Positions 24,974-39,809 of a stretch of 64,000 bases of DNA are shown here, piece after piece. Below the pieces are notes generated by a model. It was not told the origin of the DNA. It worked only from the letters and a program-made list of their open reading frames with translations, and made no database searches. The position numbers and the translations under genes were made by a program. Source of the stretch: Pseudomonas tohonis (GTDB lineage: Bacteria > Pseudomonadota > Gammaproteobacteria > Pseudomonadales > Pseudomonadaceae); contig NZ_AP023189.1 of assembly GCF_012767755.2 (NCBI RefSeq), forward strand, positions 1,240,001-1,304,000, written 5' to 3'. How positions within the stretch are numbered: the first letter of the stretch is position 1; each line of letters starts with the position of its first letter.

Positions 24974-25231
24974 ATGGCACACAAAAAAGCTGGCGGTTCT
25001 ACCCGCAACGGCCGCGACTCAGAAAGTAAACGCCTTGGCGTGAAACTGTACGGCGGCCAGGCCATCAAGGCCGGCAACATCATCGTGCGTCAGCGCGGCA
25101 CCAAGTTCCACGCCGGTTACGGCGTTGGCCTGGGCAAAGACCACACCCTGTTCGCGAAAGTGGATGGCGTGGTCAAGTTCGAGGTCAAAGGCGCTTTCGG
25201 TCGCAAGTACGTGAGCGTCGTCGCGGCCTGA
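24974..25231 (+). CDS. rpmA: 50S ribosomal protein L27
   Basis: 85 residues starting [20 protein letters not shown], the flexible tail that reaches the peptidyl-transferase centre, followed by [21 protein letters not shown]. Complete. GGAGG lies 9 bases upstream. Followed by a strong terminator, so obgE has its own promoter or reads through. Confidence 0.98.
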   Translation: MAHKKAGGSTRNGRDSESKRLGVKLYGGQAIKAGNIIVRQRGTKFHAGYGVGLGKDHTLFAKVDGVVKFEVKGAFGRKYVSVVAA

Positions 25232-26593
<1,362 letters not shown>

Positions 26594-26673
26594 TGAGTGC
26601 GCCGCTCGGCGCAGATGATCGCCATAGGCTGTGCGCCATGGGCCGCACGGCTTTCTAGCTAAGGTTGGAAGAT

Positions 26674-27792
26674 ATGCGGGACAAGGTGACGGGCGCGCAG
26701 CGCTGGGTGGTGAAGATCGGCAGTGCCTTGCTGACGGCGGATGGTCGCGGCCTGGATCGCGACGCCATGGCGGTCTGGGTCGAGCAGATGGTTGCCCTGC
26801 GCAATGCGGGGGTCGAGCTGGTGCTGGTGTCTTCCGGCGCCGTGGCGGCGGGCATGAGTCGCCTGGGTTGGAGCGCCAGGCCCAAGGCGATGCATGAGCT
26901 GCAGGCAGCCGCCGCCGTGGGGCAGATGGGATTGGTGCAGGCCTGGGAGTCGAGTTTCGGCGAGCATGGCCGGCATACCGCGCAGATCCTCCTGACCCAT
27001 GACGATCTCTCCGACCGCAAGCGTTACCTCAATGCGCGCAGCACGCTGCGCACGCTGGTCGAACTCGGCACCATCCCGGTGATCAACGAGAACGACACGG
27101 TGGTCACCGACGAGATCCGCTTTGGCGACAACGACACCCTGGCGGCCCTGGTGGCCAACCTGGTCGAGGCCGACCTGCTGGTGATCCTCACCGATCGCGA
27201 CGGCATGTTCGATGCCGACCCGCGCCACAACCCCGATGCGCAACTGATATTCGAAGCCCGTGCGGATGATCCGAGCCTGGATGCGGTCGCGGGCGGCACT
27301 GGCGGTGCGCTGGGGCGTGGCGGCATGCAGACCAAGCTGCGCGCGGCGCGCCTGGCTGCGCGCTCCGGTGCGCACACGGTGATCGTCGGTGGGCGTATCG
27401 AGCGCGTTCTGGACCGCCTCAAGGCCGGCGAGCGCCTGGGTACGCTGCTGGCGCCGGAGCGCGGCATGCTGGCGGCGCGCAAGCAGTGGCTGGCCGGCCA
27501 TCTGCAGACCCGTGGCACCCTGGTGCTGGATGCGGGTGCGGTCAAGGCGCTGCGTGACGATCGCAAGAGCCTGCTGCCGGTCGGCGTGAAGGCGGTGCAG
27601 GGCAGTTTCCGCCGTGGCGAGATGGTGGTCTGCGTCGGCCCGGATGGGCGTGAAGTCGCCCGTGGGCTGGTCAATTACAGCGCTCTGGAAGCGCAGAAGA
27701 TCATCGGGCAGTCCTCCGAGCAGGTGGAGAAGCTACTCGGCTACGTCGACGAGCCCGAGCTGGTGCATCGGGACAACCTGGTTCTGGTCTGA
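26674..27792 (+). CDS. proB: Glutamate 5-kinase
   Basis: 372 residues from ATG 26674 (an in-frame TTG three codons earlier is unlikely). First step of proline synthesis: ATP plus glutamate to glutamyl 5-phosphate. The amino-acid kinase domain covers 1-260 with [27 protein letters not shown] and [19 protein letters not shown] domain follows at about 280-365. Feedback inhibition by proline is usual for the family. It follows obgE by 80 bases and precedes creA by 12. Confidence 0.97.
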   Translation: MRDKVTGAQRWVVKIGSALLTADGRGLDRDAMAVWVEQMVALRNAGVELVLVSSGAVAAGMSRLGWSARPKAMHELQAAAAVGQMGLVQAWESSFGEHGRHTAQILLTHDDLSDRKRYLNARSTLRTLVELGTIPVINENDTVVTDEIRFGDNDTLAALVANLVEADLLVILTDRDGMFDADPRHNPDAQLIFEARADDPSLDAVAGGTGGALGRGGMQTKLRAARLAARSGAHTVIVGGRIERVLDRLKAGERLGTLLAPERGMLAARKQWLAGHLQTRGTLVLDAGAVKALRDDRKSLLPVGVKAVQGSFRRGEMVVCVGPDGREVARGLVNYSALEAQKIIGQSSEQVEKLLGYVDEPELVHRDNLVLV

Positions 27793-27804
27793 AGGAGCGT
27801 TCGA

Positions 27805-28263
27805 ATGCGCATGATCAAGGGATGGGTGGCGTTGGCTCTGTGCGCGCCTATGCTGGCGTCCGCCGAGGAGATCGGCTCGGTTTCCACCGTGTTCAAGTGG
27901 GTGGGGCCGAACGACAAGATCGTCGTCGAGGCTTTCGATGATCCCAAGGTGGAGGGCGTGACCTGCTACCTGTCCCGCGCCAAGACCGGCGGCGTGAAGG
28001 GTGGGCTCGGGCTGGCCGAGGATCGTGCGGAGGCGTCCATCGCTTGCCGTCAGGTCGGTGCCATCCATTTCAAGGGTGAGCTGAAGGATGGCGAGGAGGT
28101 GTTCAAGGAGCGCACCTCGCTGGTGTTCAAGACCATGCAGGTGGTGCGTTTCTTCGATCAGAAGCGCAATACGCTGGTGTACCTGGTGTACAGCGATCGA
28201 GTCATCGAAGGCAGCCCGCAGAACGCGGTCACGGCGATCCCGATCCTGCCCTGGGCGAAATGA
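27805..28263 (+). CDS. creA: CreA family periplasmic protein
   Basis: 152 residues with a signal peptide ([14 protein letters not shown], cleavage near residue 20). CreA signature segments [28 protein letters not shown], here broken into [13 protein letters not shown] and IVVEAFDDP, then [12 protein letters not shown] and SIACRQVG with two Cys. Function unknown. Complete length. GAAGGAG precedes the ATG, and the gene is probably co-transcribed with proB. Confidence 0.93.
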   Translation: MRMIKGWVALALCAPMLASAEEIGSVSTVFKWVGPNDKIVVEAFDDPKVEGVTCYLSRAKTGGVKGGLGLAEDRAEASIACRQVGAIHFKGELKDGEEVFKERTSLVFKTMQVVRFFDQKRNTLVYLVYSDRVIEGSPQNAVTAIPILPWAK

Positions 28264-28279
28264 GTCCTGGCGAGCATCG

Positions 28280-28303
28280 AAGCCCGGTTCGCCGGGCTTT
28301 TTT
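28280..28303 (+). terminator. Terminator after creA
   Basis: Hairpin AAGCCCGG-TTCG-CCGGGCTT followed by six Ts, with a UUCG tetraloop. Confidence 0.92.
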
Positions 28304-28339
28304 GTGCCTGTCGATCGGCGTGGCTTTTTCGCAGGCAAT

Positions 28340-28363
28340 AAAAAACCGGCCCTGGGGCCGGTC
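28340..28363 (-). terminator. Terminator after rpsT
   Basis: Minus-strand hairpin ACCGGCC-CCAG-GGCCGGT followed by a T-run, 18 bases past the rpsT stop. Confidence 0.9.
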
Positions 28364-28381
28364 TTTCATCAAAAGCAAAGC

Positions 28382-28657
28382 TTAGGCAGCAGCCTGGCTG
28401 AGCGCCTTGATGTGGGCGTTCAGGCGGCTCTTGTGACGAGCAGCTTTGTTCTTGTGGATGATGCCCTTGTCGGCCATGCGGTCGATTACCGGAACAGCCA
28501 GGGTGTAGGCGTTCTGGGCTTTGGGCAGGTCCTTGGCATCGAGCGCCTTGACGACGTTCTTGATGTAGGTGCGGACCATGGAGCGCAGGCTGGCGTTATG
28601 GCTACGACGCTTCTCAGCCTGTTTTGCGCGTTTTTTGGCAGAAGGTGTATTGGCCAC
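28382..28657 (-). CDS. rpsT: 30S ribosomal protein S20
   Basis: 91 residues. The start is GTG at 28657, giving (M)[23 protein letters not shown] lies 9 bases upstream and no nearer ATG exists, so a non-ATG start is used. The basic helical body and the [12 protein letters not shown] terminus are typical. S20 binds 16S rRNA early in assembly. In E. coli a weak start codon (UUG) is part of rpsT autoregulation, and the GTG here may serve similarly (inference). Single gene with its own terminator, divergent from murJ. Confidence 0.96.
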   Translation of the reverse strand: MANTPSAKKRAKQAEKRRSHNASLRSMVRTYIKNVVKALDAKDLPKAQNAYTLAVPVIDRMADKGIIHKNKAARHKSRLNAHIKALSQAAA

Positions 28658-28909
28658 CGTCAAGCTCCTCGAAAACTGGGGGGATACAAACAAATAAGGC
28701 CGCGAATCATGCCGATGCGATGAATCAATGTCAAGGGCAGGCGTGGCTTCCCTGCAAAGGGGCGACGAGCGTACCTCATACCGGACCGCGGCGTGATTTA
28801 TTTTCGTGCCGGCTCTACACTCGCCGCCTTCGAAAGCAGGGCGCTTTCGGCCCGGCGGCAGCGTTTTCCGCCTGGCGGGACTTCCAACGAGCACAAGCCT
28901 CCGACCTCC

Positions 28910-30445
28910 ATGAATCTGCTCAAATCGCTGGCCGCCGTCAGTTCCATCACCATGCTTTCGCGGGTTCTCGGCTTCGTCCGTGACACCATCGTGGCGCGCA
29001 TCTTCGGCGCCGGCGTGGCCACCGACGCCTTCTTCGTGGCCTTCAAGCTGCCCAACCTGCTGCGGCGGATCTTCGCCGAGGGTGCGTTCTCCCAGGCCTT
29101 CGTGCCGATCCTGGCCGAGTACAAGACCCAGCAGGGGGAGGAGGCGACCCGCACCTTCCTGGCCTACGTGTCGGGCCTGCTGACGCTGGTGCTGGCGGTG
29201 GTCACGGCCCTCGGCGTGCTCGCCGCGCCCTGGGTGATCTGGGCCACGGCGCCGGGCTTCGCCGATACGCCGGAAAAATTCGAGCTGACCACCTCGCTGC
29301 TGCGGGTGACCTTCCCCTACATCTTCCTCATTTCCCTGTCCTCCCTCGCCGGGGCGGTACTCAACACCTGGAACCGCTTCGCCGTGCCGGCCTTCGTGCC
29401 GACCCTGCTTAACGTGGCGATGATCGTCTTCGCCCTGTTCCTGACCCCTTACTTCGACCCGCCGGTGATGGCCCTGGGCTGGGCGACGCTGGCGGGTGGC
29501 CTGGCCCAGCTGCTCTACCAGCTGCCGCACTTGAAGCGCATCGGCATGCTCGTGCTGCCGCGCCTGAACCTGCGCGACAGCGGCGTCTGGCGGGTGCTCA
29601 AGCAGATGGGGCCGGCGATCTTCGGTGTTTCGGTCAGCCAGATCTCGCTGATCATCAACACCATCTTCGCGTCCTTCCTGGCCGCCGGCTCGGTGTCCTG
29701 GATGTACTACGCCGACCGCCTGATGGAGCTGCCGTCCGGAGTGCTCGGCGTCGCCCTGGGCACCATCCTCCTGCCGTCGCTCGCCAAGACCTACGCCAGT
29801 GATGACCGCCAGGCCTATTCGCAACTGCTGGACTGGGGGCTGCGCCTGTGTTTCCTGCTGGTGCTGCCCTGCGCGCTGGCGCTGGCGCTGATCGCCGAGC
29901 CGCTGACGGTCTCGCTGTTCCAGTACGGCAAGTTCAGCGCCCATGACGCCGAGATGACCCAGCGGGCGCTGATCGCCTATTCGGCGGGGCTGCTCGGGAT
30001 CATCCTGGTCAAGGTGCTGGCGCCGGGCTTCTATGCGCGGCAGAACCTGCGCACGCCGGTGCGTATCGCGCTGTTCACCCTGGTCGCGACCCAGGCGATG
30101 AACCTCGTCTTCATCGGCCCGCTGCAGCATGCCGGCCTGGCGCTGGCCATCGGCCTGGCGGCATGCCTCAACGCCGCGCTGCTGTATTGGCAGTTGCGCC
30201 GGCAGAAGCTGTTCGAGCCGCAGCCCGGCTGGCCGATGTTCCTCGCCAAGCTGCTGTTGGCGGTCGCGGTGATGACGGCGGTGCTTGTCGGCGGCATGTG
30301 GCTGCTGCCCGCCTGGGACCAGGGCGACATGCTGCTGCGCCTGCTGCGTCTCGGGGCGCTGGTCACAGCCGGCGCCCTCGGCTATTTCGCCACCCTGGCC
30401 TTGCTCGGCTTCCGCCTGCGTCACTTCGCCCGGCGCGCGCTCTGA
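28910..30445 (+). CDS. murJ: Lipid II flippase MurJ
   Basis: 511 residues from [10 protein letters not shown]; the frame is open further upstream, but this start begins the conserved [19 protein letters not shown] motif. About 14 membrane helices of the MOP superfamily follow, with [19 protein letters not shown] and [11 protein letters not shown] early and [20 protein letters not shown] in the middle. It moves lipid II to the periplasm for peptidoglycan synthesis in the inner membrane. Upstream of ribF and ileS, in the usual order. Confidence 0.97.
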   Translation: MNLLKSLAAVSSITMLSRVLGFVRDTIVARIFGAGVATDAFFVAFKLPNLLRRIFAEGAFSQAFVPILAEYKTQQGEEATRTFLAYVSGLLTLVLAVVTALGVLAAPWVIWATAPGFADTPEKFELTTSLLRVTFPYIFLISLSSLAGAVLNTWNRFAVPAFVPTLLNVAMIVFALFLTPYFDPPVMALGWATLAGGLAQLLYQLPHLKRIGMLVLPRLNLRDSGVWRVLKQMGPAIFGVSVSQISLIINTIFASFLAAGSVSWMYYADRLMELPSGVLGVALGTILLPSLAKTYASDDRQAYSQLLDWGLRLCFLLVLPCALALALIAEPLTVSLFQYGKFSAHDAEMTQRALIAYSAGLLGIILVKVLAPGFYARQNLRTPVRIALFTLVATQAMNLVFIGPLQHAGLALAIGLAACLNAALLYWQLRRQKLFEPQPGWPMFLAKLLLAVAVMTAVLVGGMWLLPAWDQGDMLLRLLRLGALVTAGALGYFATLALLGFRLRHFARRAL

Positions 30446-30562
30446 GCCTGGCCGGGCACCCGGAAGGCTCTCGTCACGGCCCGTCTGCGACACGTCAGCG
30501 ACGCCTGTTGTCTGCTCGCGGGTGTGCGTATAATCGGCCACTTTGTGAACAAGACGTGTGCT

Positions 30563-31501
30563 ATGCAGCTGGTCCGAGGCCTCCACAACCTGCGGCCCCA
30601 ACTTGGGGGCTGCGTTGCCACTATCGGCAATTTCGACGGCGTACACCGTGGCCATCAGGCCATTCTCAAACGCCTGCGCGAGCGCGCAGGCGAGTTGGGC
30701 GTACCCAGCTGCGTGGTGATCTTCGAGCCGCAGCCCCGTGAATTCTTCGGCCCCGACACCGCGCCGGTGCGCCTGACCCGGCTGCGCGACAAGCTCGAGC
30801 TGCTGGCAGCCGAAGGCGTCGACCGGGTGCTCTGCCTGGCCTTCAACCGTCGTCTGCGCGAGCTCAGCGCCGCCGAGTTCGTGCACGCCGTGCTGGTCGA
30901 GGGGCTTGGGGTCAAGCATCTGGAAGTCGGTGATGACTTCCGCTTCGGCTGCGATCGCGCGGGTGACTTCGCCTTCCTGCAGATGGCCGGTGCGGCCGAG
31001 GGCTTCAGTGTCGAAGCGGCAGCCACCGTCGAGCTGGACGGTGTGCGGGTGAGCAGCACGCGGGTGCGCCAGGCCCTGGCCGCCGCCGACTTCCCGCTGG
31101 CCGAGCGCCTCCTCGGCCGGCCGTTCTCCATCACCGGCCGGGTGCTGCACGGGCAGAAGCTGGCGCGCCAGCTGGGCACGCCCACGGCCAACGTGCAGCT
31201 CAAGCGTCGGCGTGTTCCCCTTTCCGGGGTTTTCCTGGTCAGCGTCGATCTGGATGGCGTGCGTCGTCCCGGCGTTGCCAACATCGGCGTGCGTCCCACC
31301 GTGAAGGGGGATGGCAAGGCCCACCTGGAAGTGCATCTGCTGGATTATTCCGCCGACCTGTATGACCGGCGCATCAGCGTGACCTTCCACCACAAGCTGC
31401 GTGAAGAGCAGCGTTTCGCTTCCCTGGAGGCGTTGAAGTCGGCGATCGACGCGGACGTCGCCGCCGCCCGTGCCTACTGGCAGGGCATCCCCATTCAATG
31501 A
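30563..31501 (+). CDS. ribF: Bifunctional riboflavin kinase/FAD synthetase
   Basis: 312 residues. Start at [12 protein letters not shown], the standard N terminus. The FMN adenylyltransferase domain (about 1-185) has [14 protein letters not shown] and [14 protein letters not shown]. The riboflavin kinase domain (190-305) has [21 protein letters not shown] and [10 protein letters not shown]. It makes FMN and FAD in the cytosol. Second gene of the murJ-ribF-ileS-lspA-fkpB-ispH chain, 15 bases before ileS. Confidence 0.97.
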   Translation: MQLVRGLHNLRPQLGGCVATIGNFDGVHRGHQAILKRLRERAGELGVPSCVVIFEPQPREFFGPDTAPVRLTRLRDKLELLAAEGVDRVLCLAFNRRLRELSAAEFVHAVLVEGLGVKHLEVGDDFRFGCDRAGDFAFLQMAGAAEGFSVEAAATVELDGVRVSSTRVRQALAAADFPLAERLLGRPFSITGRVLHGQKLARQLGTPTANVQLKRRRVPLSGVFLVSVDLDGVRRPGVANIGVRPTVKGDGKAHLEVHLLDYSADLYDRRISVTFHHKLREEQRFASLEALKSAIDADVAAARAYWQGIPIQ

Positions 31502-31516
31502 TGAGCCTGGACTGAC

Positions 31517-34351
31517 ATGACCGATTACAAAGCGACCCTCAACCTGCCGGAAACGGCATTTCCGATGAAGGCCGGTCTTCCCCAGCGTGAGCCGGAGACC
31601 CTGCAGCGCTGGGACTCCATCGGGCTCTACCAGAAGCTGCGCCAGATCGGTGAGGGTCGTCCGAAGTTCGTCCTGCACGACGGCCCGCCCTACGCCAACG
31701 GCAGCATCCACATCGGTCACGCGGTCAACAAGATCCTCAAGGACATCATCGTCCGTTCCAAGACCCTGGCCGGCTTCGATGCCCCCTACGTGCCGGGCTG
31801 GGATTGCCACGGCCTGCCGATCGAGCACAAGGTCGAGACCACCCACGGCAAGAACCTGCCTGCCGACAAGACCCGCGAGCTGTGCCGCGCCTACGCCGCC
31901 GAGCAGATCGAGGGGCAGAAGGCCGACTTCATCCGCCTGGGCGTGCTGGGCGAGTGGGACAACCCCTACAAGACCATGGCCTTCGCCAACGAGGCCGGCG
32001 AGATCCGCGCGCTGGCCGAGATGGTCAAGCAGGGCTTCGTGTTCAAGGGCCTGAAGCCGGTCAACTGGTGCTTCGATTGCGGCTCCGCCCTGGCTGAGGC
32101 CGAGGTCGAGTACCAGGACAAGAAGTCCGATGCCATCGACGTCGCCTTCCTCGTCGAGGATGCCGACAAGCTCGCTGCCGCCTTCGGCCTGTCGAGCCTG
32201 GCCAAGCCCGCCGCCATCGTCATCTGGACCACCACCCCGTGGACCATCCCCGCCAACCAGGCGCTGAACGTCCACCCCGAATTCACCTACGCCCTGGTCG
32301 ACACCGGGTCGCGCCTGCTGCTGCTGGCCGAGGAGCTGGTGGAATCCTGCCTGGCGCGCTTCGGCCTCGAAGGCCAGGTCGTCGCTACCGCCAAGGGCGA
32401 GGCGCTGGAGCACATCCGCTTCCGCCATCCGTTCTATGAGCGCCTCTCGCCCGTCTACCTGGCCGAGTACGTCGAGCTGGGCGCCGGCACGGGCGTCGTT
32501 CACTCCGCGCCGGCCTATGGCGAGGACGACTTCCGCTCCTGCAAGCACTACGGCATGAGCAACGACGACATCCTCAGCCCGGTGCAGAGCAACGGCGTCT
32601 ATGTCCAGGACCTGCCGTTCTTCGGCGGCCAGTTCATCTGGAAGGCCAACCCGGCCATCGTCGCCAAGCTCGAAGAAGTGGGCGCGCTGCTCAAGCACGA
32701 GAGCATCAACCACAGCTACATGCACTGCTGGCGCCACAAGACCCCGTTGATCTATCGCGCCACCGCGCAGTGGTTCGTCGGCATGGACAAGCAGCCCAAC
32801 GAAGGTGCCACCCTGCGCGAGCGCGCACTGGCGGGCATCCAGCAGACCGAGTTCATTCCCGCGTGGGGCCAGGCGCGCCTGCACAACATGATCGCCGGTC
32901 GCCCGGACTGGTGCATCTCGCGCCAGCGCAACTGGGGCGTGCCGATCCCGTTCTTCCTGCACAAGGCCACGGGTGAGCTGCACCCGCGCACCGTCGAGCT
33001 GATGGAAGAGGTGGCCAAGCGCGTCGAGCAGGAGGGCATCGAGGCCTGGTTCAGGCTGGACGCCGCCGAGCTGCTGGGCGACGAGGCTTCGCAATACGAC
33101 AAGATCAGCGACACCCTGGACGTGTGGTTCGACTCCGGCACCACCCACTGGCACGTGCTGCGCGGCTCCCATGCGGAGCTGGCCCACACCAGCGGCCCGG
33201 CCGCCGACCTGTACCTGGAGGGCTCCGACCAGCATCGTGGCTGGTTCCACTCGTCCCTGCTCACCGGTTGCGCCATCGACGGCCATGCGCCTTATCGTCA
33301 ACTGCTGACCCACGGCTTCACCGTCGACGAGTCCGGCCGCAAGATGTCCAAGTCCCTGGGCAACACCGTGGTGCCGCAGACCGTGATCGACACCCTGGGC
33401 GCCGATATCCTGCGACTGTGGGTCGCGTCCACCGACTACTCCGGCGAGATCGCCGTGTCCCAGCAGATCCTGCAGCGCAGCGCCGATGCCTATCGCCGCA
33501 TCCGCAACACCACGCGCTTCATGCTCTCCAACCTCACCGGCTTCGACCCGGCGCAGCACCTGGTGCCGGTCGAGGACATGCTGGCGCTTGACCGCTGGGC
33601 CGTCGACCGCACCCTGCAGCTGCAGCGCGAGCTGGAAGAGGCCTACGGCGAGTACCGCTTCTGGAACGTTTATTCCCGCGTACACAACTTCTGCGTGCAG
33701 GAACTGGGCGGCTTCTACCTCGACATCATCAAGGACCGCCAGTACACCACCCAGGCCGACAGCCTGGCGCGTCGTTCCTGCCAGTCCGCGCTGTTCCACA
33801 TCGTCGAGGCACTGGTGCGCTGGGTCGCCCCGATCCTGGCCTTCACGGCCGAGGAAATCTGGCAGTTCATGCCGGGCGAGCGCGACGAGTCGGTGATGCT
33901 CAACACCTGGTACCAGGGCCTGAGCGAGCTGCCGGAAGGTTTCGAGATGAGCAATGCCTTCTGGGAAGACGTGGTCGCGGTCAAGGCATCGGTGAACAAG
34001 GAGCTTGAGAACCTGCGCACCGCCAAGGCCATCGGCGGCAGCCTGCAGGCCGAGGTTACCGTCTTCGCCGAGGAGTCCCTGGCTGCCAAGCTGGCCAAGC
34101 TGGGCAACGAACTGCGCTTCGTGTTGATCACCTCCACCGCCGACGTGCAGCCGCTGACCGCAGCGCCGGCCGATGCGGTGGAAACCGAGGTGCCGGGCCT
34201 GAAGCTGAAGATCTTCAAATCCGTACACGCCAAGTGCGGGCGTTGCTGGCACCACCGCGCCGATGTCGGCGTGAACGCCGCGCACCCCGAGCTCTGCGGC
34301 CGTTGCGTCGAGAACATAGAAGGCGCCGGCGAGGTCCGCCACTATGCCTGA
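31517..34351 (+). CDS. ileS: Isoleucyl-tRNA synthetase
   Basis: 944 residues, full length. Class I synthetase with the HIGH-type motif (GSIHIGHA, near residue 66), an editing CP1 insert with [19 protein letters not shown] motif ([11 protein letters not shown], near 610) and a C-terminal zinc site (CGRCWHHR and LCGRC). It charges tRNA-Ile. Its last 8 bases overlap lspA. This is the pseudomonal IleS1 type sensitive to mupirocin by family expectation. Confidence 0.97.
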   Translation: MTDYKATLNLPETAFPMKAGLPQREPETLQRWDSIGLYQKLRQIGEGRPKFVLHDGPPYANGSIHIGHAVNKILKDIIVRSKTLAGFDAPYVPGWDCHGLPIEHKVETTHGKNLPADKTRELCRAYAAEQIEGQKADFIRLGVLGEWDNPYKTMAFANEAGEIRALAEMVKQGFVFKGLKPVNWCFDCGSALAEAEVEYQDKKSDAIDVAFLVEDADKLAAAFGLSSLAKPAAIVIWTTTPWTIPANQALNVHPEFTYALVDTGSRLLLLAEELVESCLARFGLEGQVVATAKGEALEHIRFRHPFYERLSPVYLAEYVELGAGTGVVHSAPAYGEDDFRSCKHYGMSNDDILSPVQSNGVYVQDLPFFGGQFIWKANPAIVAKLEEVGALLKHESINHSYMHCWRHKTPLIYRATAQWFVGMDKQPNEGATLRERALAGIQQTEFIPAWGQARLHNMIAGRPDWCISRQRNWGVPIPFFLHKATGELHPRTVELMEEVAKRVEQEGIEAWFRLDAAELLGDEASQYDKISDTLDVWFDSGTTHWHVLRGSHAELAHTSGPAADLYLEGSDQHRGWFHSSLLTGCAIDGHAPYRQLLTHGFTVDESGRKMSKSLGNTVVPQTVIDTLGADILRLWVASTDYSGEIAVSQQILQRSADAYRRIRNTTRFMLSNLTGFDPAQHLVPVEDMLALDRWAVDRTLQLQRELEEAYGEYRFWNVYSRVHNFCVQELGGFYLDIIKDRQYTTQADSLARRSCQSALFHIVEALVRWVAPILAFTAEEIWQFMPGERDESVMLNTWYQGLSELPEGFEMSNAFWEDVVAVKASVNKELENLRTAKAIGGSLQAEVTVFAEESLAAKLAKLGNELRFVLITSTADVQPLTAAPADAVETEVPGLKLKIFKSVHAKCGRCWHHRADVGVNAAHPELCGRCVENIEGAGEVRHYA

Positions 34352-34850
34352 GGCCCGTTTTGGCCGTCTCGGCTGGTTGCTGCTGAGCGTGCTGGTGTTC
34401 CTGCTGGACCAAGGTTCCAAATGGGTGGTGCTGGATGTAATTCCCAAGCACGCTCGTTGGACCGTCATACCCGGCTGGTTCGATTTGACCCATGTGTACA
34501 ACACCGGCGCCGCCTTCAGCCTCCTCGCCGACAGCTCCGGCTGGCAGCGCTGGTTCTTCGCCCTGATCGCCCTCGTGGTCAGCGGCGTGCTGGTGGTCTG
34601 GCTCAAGCGCCTGAAGGCCGACGAAACCTGGCTGGCCATCGCGCTGGCCATGGTGCTCGGCGGCGCACTGGGCAATCTCTACGACCGCGTGGTGCTCGGC
34701 CACGTGGTCGATTTCATCCTGGTGCATTGGCAGGATCGCTGGTACTTCCCGGCGTTCAACCTGGCCGACAGCGCCATCACCCTGGGCGCCATCATGCTGG
34801 CGCTGGATATGTTCAAGTCGAAGAAGTCCGGAGAACCCGCTCATGACTGA
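34344..34850 (+). CDS. lspA: Lipoprotein signal peptidase (type II)
   Basis: 168 residues with four membrane helices. Conserved motifs [19 protein letters not shown], the catalytic Asp region [12 protein letters not shown] and [11 protein letters not shown] are present. It cleaves prolipoproteins before the lipidated Cys in the inner membrane. Overlaps ileS by 8 bases and fkpB by 8 bases, showing translational coupling. Confidence 0.97.
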   Translation: MPEARFGRLGWLLLSVLVFLLDQGSKWVVLDVIPKHARWTVIPGWFDLTHVYNTGAAFSLLADSSGWQRWFFALIALVVSGVLVVWLKRLKADETWLAIALAMVLGGALGNLYDRVVLGHVVDFILVHWQDRWYFPAFNLADSAITLGAIMLALDMFKSKKSGEPAHD

Positions 34851-35295
34851 GTCTCTCGCCAGCGTCTCGCGTATCGGCCCGGACACGGAAGTCACCCTGC
34901 ATTTCGCCATCAGGCTGGAGAACGACGATGTCGTCGACAGCACCTTCGGCAAGCAACCGGCTACCTTCAAGGTCGGCGACGGCAACCTGCTGCCTGGATT
35001 CGAGGGCGCCCTGTTCGGCCTCAAGGCCGGTGACAAGCGCGTGCTGCCGATCGACCCGGAGCAGGGCTTCGGCCAGCCCAACTCGCAGAACGTGCAGGTG
35101 ATGCCGCGCAGCCAGTTCCAGGACATGGAGCTTTCCGAAGGCCTGCTGATCATCTTCAACGACGCCGCCAACACCGAACTGCCCGGCGTGGTCAAAGCCT
35201 TCGACGACAGCCACGTGACCATCGACTTCAACCACCCGCTGTCCGGCAAGTCGCTGCGCTTCGAGGTGGAGATCCTGGCGGTCAAGCCGGCCTGA
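34843..35295 (+). CDS. fkpB: SlpA-type FKBP peptidyl-prolyl isomerase
   Basis: 150 residues. FKBP fold with inserted IF domain: GPDTEVTLHFAIRLENDDVVD, GNLLPGFEGALFGLKAGD, and the C-terminal HPLSGKSLRFEVEIL strand. Short cytosolic isomerase or chaperone related to E. coli SlpA. It overlaps the end of lspA and is followed by ispH after 49 bases. Confidence 0.95.
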   Translation: MTESLASVSRIGPDTEVTLHFAIRLENDDVVDSTFGKQPATFKVGDGNLLPGFEGALFGLKAGDKRVLPIDPEQGFGQPNSQNVQVMPRSQFQDMELSEGLLIIFNDAANTELPGVVKAFDDSHVTIDFNHPLSGKSLRFEVEILAVKPA

Positions 35296-35344
35296 TTTCA
35301 TCTCCCGCAGGGGAGGGCGGCCGTAAGGCCCAGAGGTAGACAGC

Positions 35345-36292
35345 ATGCAAATCAAACTCGCCAACCCCCGCGGCTTCTGTGCCGGCGTCGATCGCGCCAT
35401 CGAGATCGTCAACCGCGCACTGGAAGTCTTCGGCCCGCCGATCTACGTGCGTCACGAAGTCGTACACAACAAGTTCGTGGTCGAGGACCTGCGCGCCCGT
35501 GGCGCCGTCTTCGTCGAGGAACTGGACCAGGTGCCGGACAACGTCATCGTCATCTTCAGTGCCCACGGCGTTTCCCAGGCCGTGCGCCAGGAAGCCGACC
35601 GCCGTGGCCTGAAGGTCTTCGACGCCACCTGCCCGCTGGTGACCAAGGTGCACATGGAAGTCGCGCGCTATAGCCGTGACGGCCGCGAGTGCGTGCTCAT
35701 CGGCCATGCCGGGCACCCGGAGGTGGAAGGCACCATGGGCCAGTACGACGCCAGCAATGGCGGCGCCATCTACCTGGTGGAGAACGAGGCCGACGTCGAG
35801 CGCCTGGTGGTACGCAACCCCGAGGCGCTGTCCTTCGTCACCCAGACCACCCTCTCCATGGACGACACCAGCCGCGTCATCGACGCCCTGCGCAGCAAGT
35901 TCCCCAGCATCGGTGGCCCGCGCAAGGACGACATCTGCTACGCCACCCAGAACCGCCAGGACGCGGTCAAGCAGCTCGCCGACGAGAGCGATGTGGTCCT
36001 GGTGGTCGGCAGCCCCAACAGCTCCAACTCCAACCGCCTGCGCGAACTCGCCGAACGCATCGGCACCCCGGCCTACCTCATCGACGGTGCCGAGGACATG
36101 CAGCAGGCCTGGTTCGAAGGCGTTACCCGTGTCGGCATCACCGCCGGCGCCTCGGCACCGGAAGTGCTGGTGCAAGGAGTGATCGAACAACTCCGCGCCT
36201 GGGGCGCTGAGGTCGCGGTGGAACTGGATGGCCGGCCGGAGAATGTGACGTTCTCGATGCCGAAGGAGTTGCGGGTCGTCGAGATCAAGTAG
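35345..36292 (+). CDS. ispH: 4-hydroxy-3-methylbut-2-enyl diphosphate reductase
   Basis: 315 residues. Last step of the MEP isoprenoid pathway; the enzyme has a [4Fe-4S] cluster. The three cluster Cys are visible in [19 protein letters not shown] and [11 protein letters not shown], and substrate-binding residues in [11 protein letters not shown] and [18 protein letters not shown] precedes the ATG. Last gene of the conserved chain. Here it is followed by convergent clpB rather than by pilE as in P. aeruginosa. Confidence 0.97.
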   Translation: MQIKLANPRGFCAGVDRAIEIVNRALEVFGPPIYVRHEVVHNKFVVEDLRARGAVFVEELDQVPDNVIVIFSAHGVSQAVRQEADRRGLKVFDATCPLVTKVHMEVARYSRDGRECVLIGHAGHPEVEGTMGQYDASNGGAIYLVENEADVERLVVRNPEALSFVTQTTLSMDDTSRVIDALRSKFPSIGGPRKDDICYATQNRQDAVKQLADESDVVLVVGSPNSSNSNRLRELAERIGTPAYLIDGAEDMQQAWFEGVTRVGITAGASAPEVLVQGVIEQLRAWGAEVAVELDGRPENVTFSMPKELRVVEIK

Positions 36293-36307
36293 CTTCTGAC
36301 GCTCAAG

Positions 36308-36333
36308 AAAAAGCCCCGCGATGCGGGGCTTTT
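36308..36333. terminator. Bidirectional terminator between ispH and clpB
   Basis: AAAAGCCCCGC-GAT-GCGGGGCTTTT, with runs of A and T on both sides, so it can stop transcripts from both convergent genes. Confidence 0.9.
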
Positions 36334-36350
36334 CCTTACCGGTTCCGGGG

Positions 36351-38915
<2,565 letters not shown>

Positions 38916-38992
38916 GAGGGCAGTCCTTCCTTTAAAGAGCGGGCTGGAGCGATGAAGGCCCCGAAGACGAGAAGCCCGCCGAGATGCAGTCT

Positions 38993-39020
38993 AGATAAGG
39001 ACGATTCTGGGCGATTCAAG
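38993..39020 (-). promoter_or_regulatory. Sigma32-type heat-shock promoter of clpB
   Basis: On the minus strand CTTGAA is followed after 14 bases by CCTTATCT, close to CTTGAA-N(13-15)-CCCCATNT. It lies about 80 bases upstream of the clpB ATG. Confidence 0.6.
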
Positions 39021-39083
39021 CCAGCGGACCTTGACTCGCGTCAGTCCGCGACGGCCGGCGGCGAGGAGAAACGCCGGCGGGGA

Positions 39084-39809
39084 TCAGTCGGCGAGCCAGA
39101 CGAGGCTGGCGAAACGGCCGGTGCGGGAGGCACGGCGGTAGGAGAAGAAGCGCGGGTCGCTGACGGTGCACAGGCCACCACCGTAGACGGCGGTCACACC
39201 GCGCGCGGCCAGGCGGATGCGCGCCAGGGCATAGATGTCGGCGATCAGCCGGCCTTCATTGTGGCTGGGGCGGAAAGCGGCTGCGGCCTGTGGATGCTGG
39301 GCGACGAAGGTGTCGCGCACTTCCGGGCCGACCTCGAAGGCGTCGACGCCGATGGCCGGGCCAAGCCAGACCAGTACCTGGTCCGCCGGGCGGTCGAGGG
39401 CATCGAGGGTCGCTTCGAGCACGCCGTTGGCCAGCCCGCGCCAGCCGGCATGGGCGGCGGCGACACGGGTGCCGGCGCGGTCGCAGAACAGGGCCGGCAG
39501 GCAATCGGCGGTCATCACCAGGCTGGCGATGCCGGGCGTCGAGCTCCAGCTGGCGTCGGCCACCTCGACACGCGAAGGGTCGGCCTCGACCACGCGCACG
39601 CCGTGCACCTGGCTGAGCCAGGCGGGCTGGCAGCCGAGGGCGCTGACCAGTCGGGCGCGGTTGTGCGCCACGGCGGCGGGATCGTCGTCGACGTGATCGC
39701 CGAGATTGAAACTGTCGAAGGGTGCCTGGCTGCACCCGCCGGCACGGGTGGTGACGCGGGCACGGACCCGCGCGGGGGCGGGCCAGTCGGGCGTCAGCCA
39801 GTCATCCAT
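39084..39809 (-). CDS. pgeF: Purine nucleoside phosphorylase/YfiH-type laccase-domain protein
   Basis: 241 residues from [10 protein letters not shown]. The family motifs are present: FNLGDHVDDDP, SQVHG (His), MTADCLPALF (Cys) and AAAHAGWRGL (His), the last three forming the zinc site. Homologues act as purine nucleoside phosphorylase or adenosine deaminase, and as a peptidoglycan editing factor. Its ATG overlaps the rluD stop (TGATG), so it is coupled to rluD. Confidence 0.93.
   Translation of the reverse strand: MDDWLTPDWPAPARVRARVTTRAGGCSQAPFDSFNLGDHVDDDPAAVAHNRARLVSALGCQPAWLSQVHGVRVVEADPSRVEVADASWSSTPGIASLVMTADCLPALFCDRAGTRVAAAHAGWRGLANGVLEATLDALDRPADQVLVWLGPAIGVDAFEVGPEVRDTFVAQHPQAAAAFRPSHNEGRLIADIYALARIRLAARGVTAVYGGGLCTVSDPRFFSYRRASRTGRFASLVWLAD

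Noticed and set aside
28382..34675. Minus-strand open frame of 2097 codons opposite murJ, ribF and ileS
   Set aside because: Only its last 91 codons (rpsT) are real. The rest is a shadow of plus-strand genes in GC-rich DNA, with low-complexity Gln/Gly/Arg composition.
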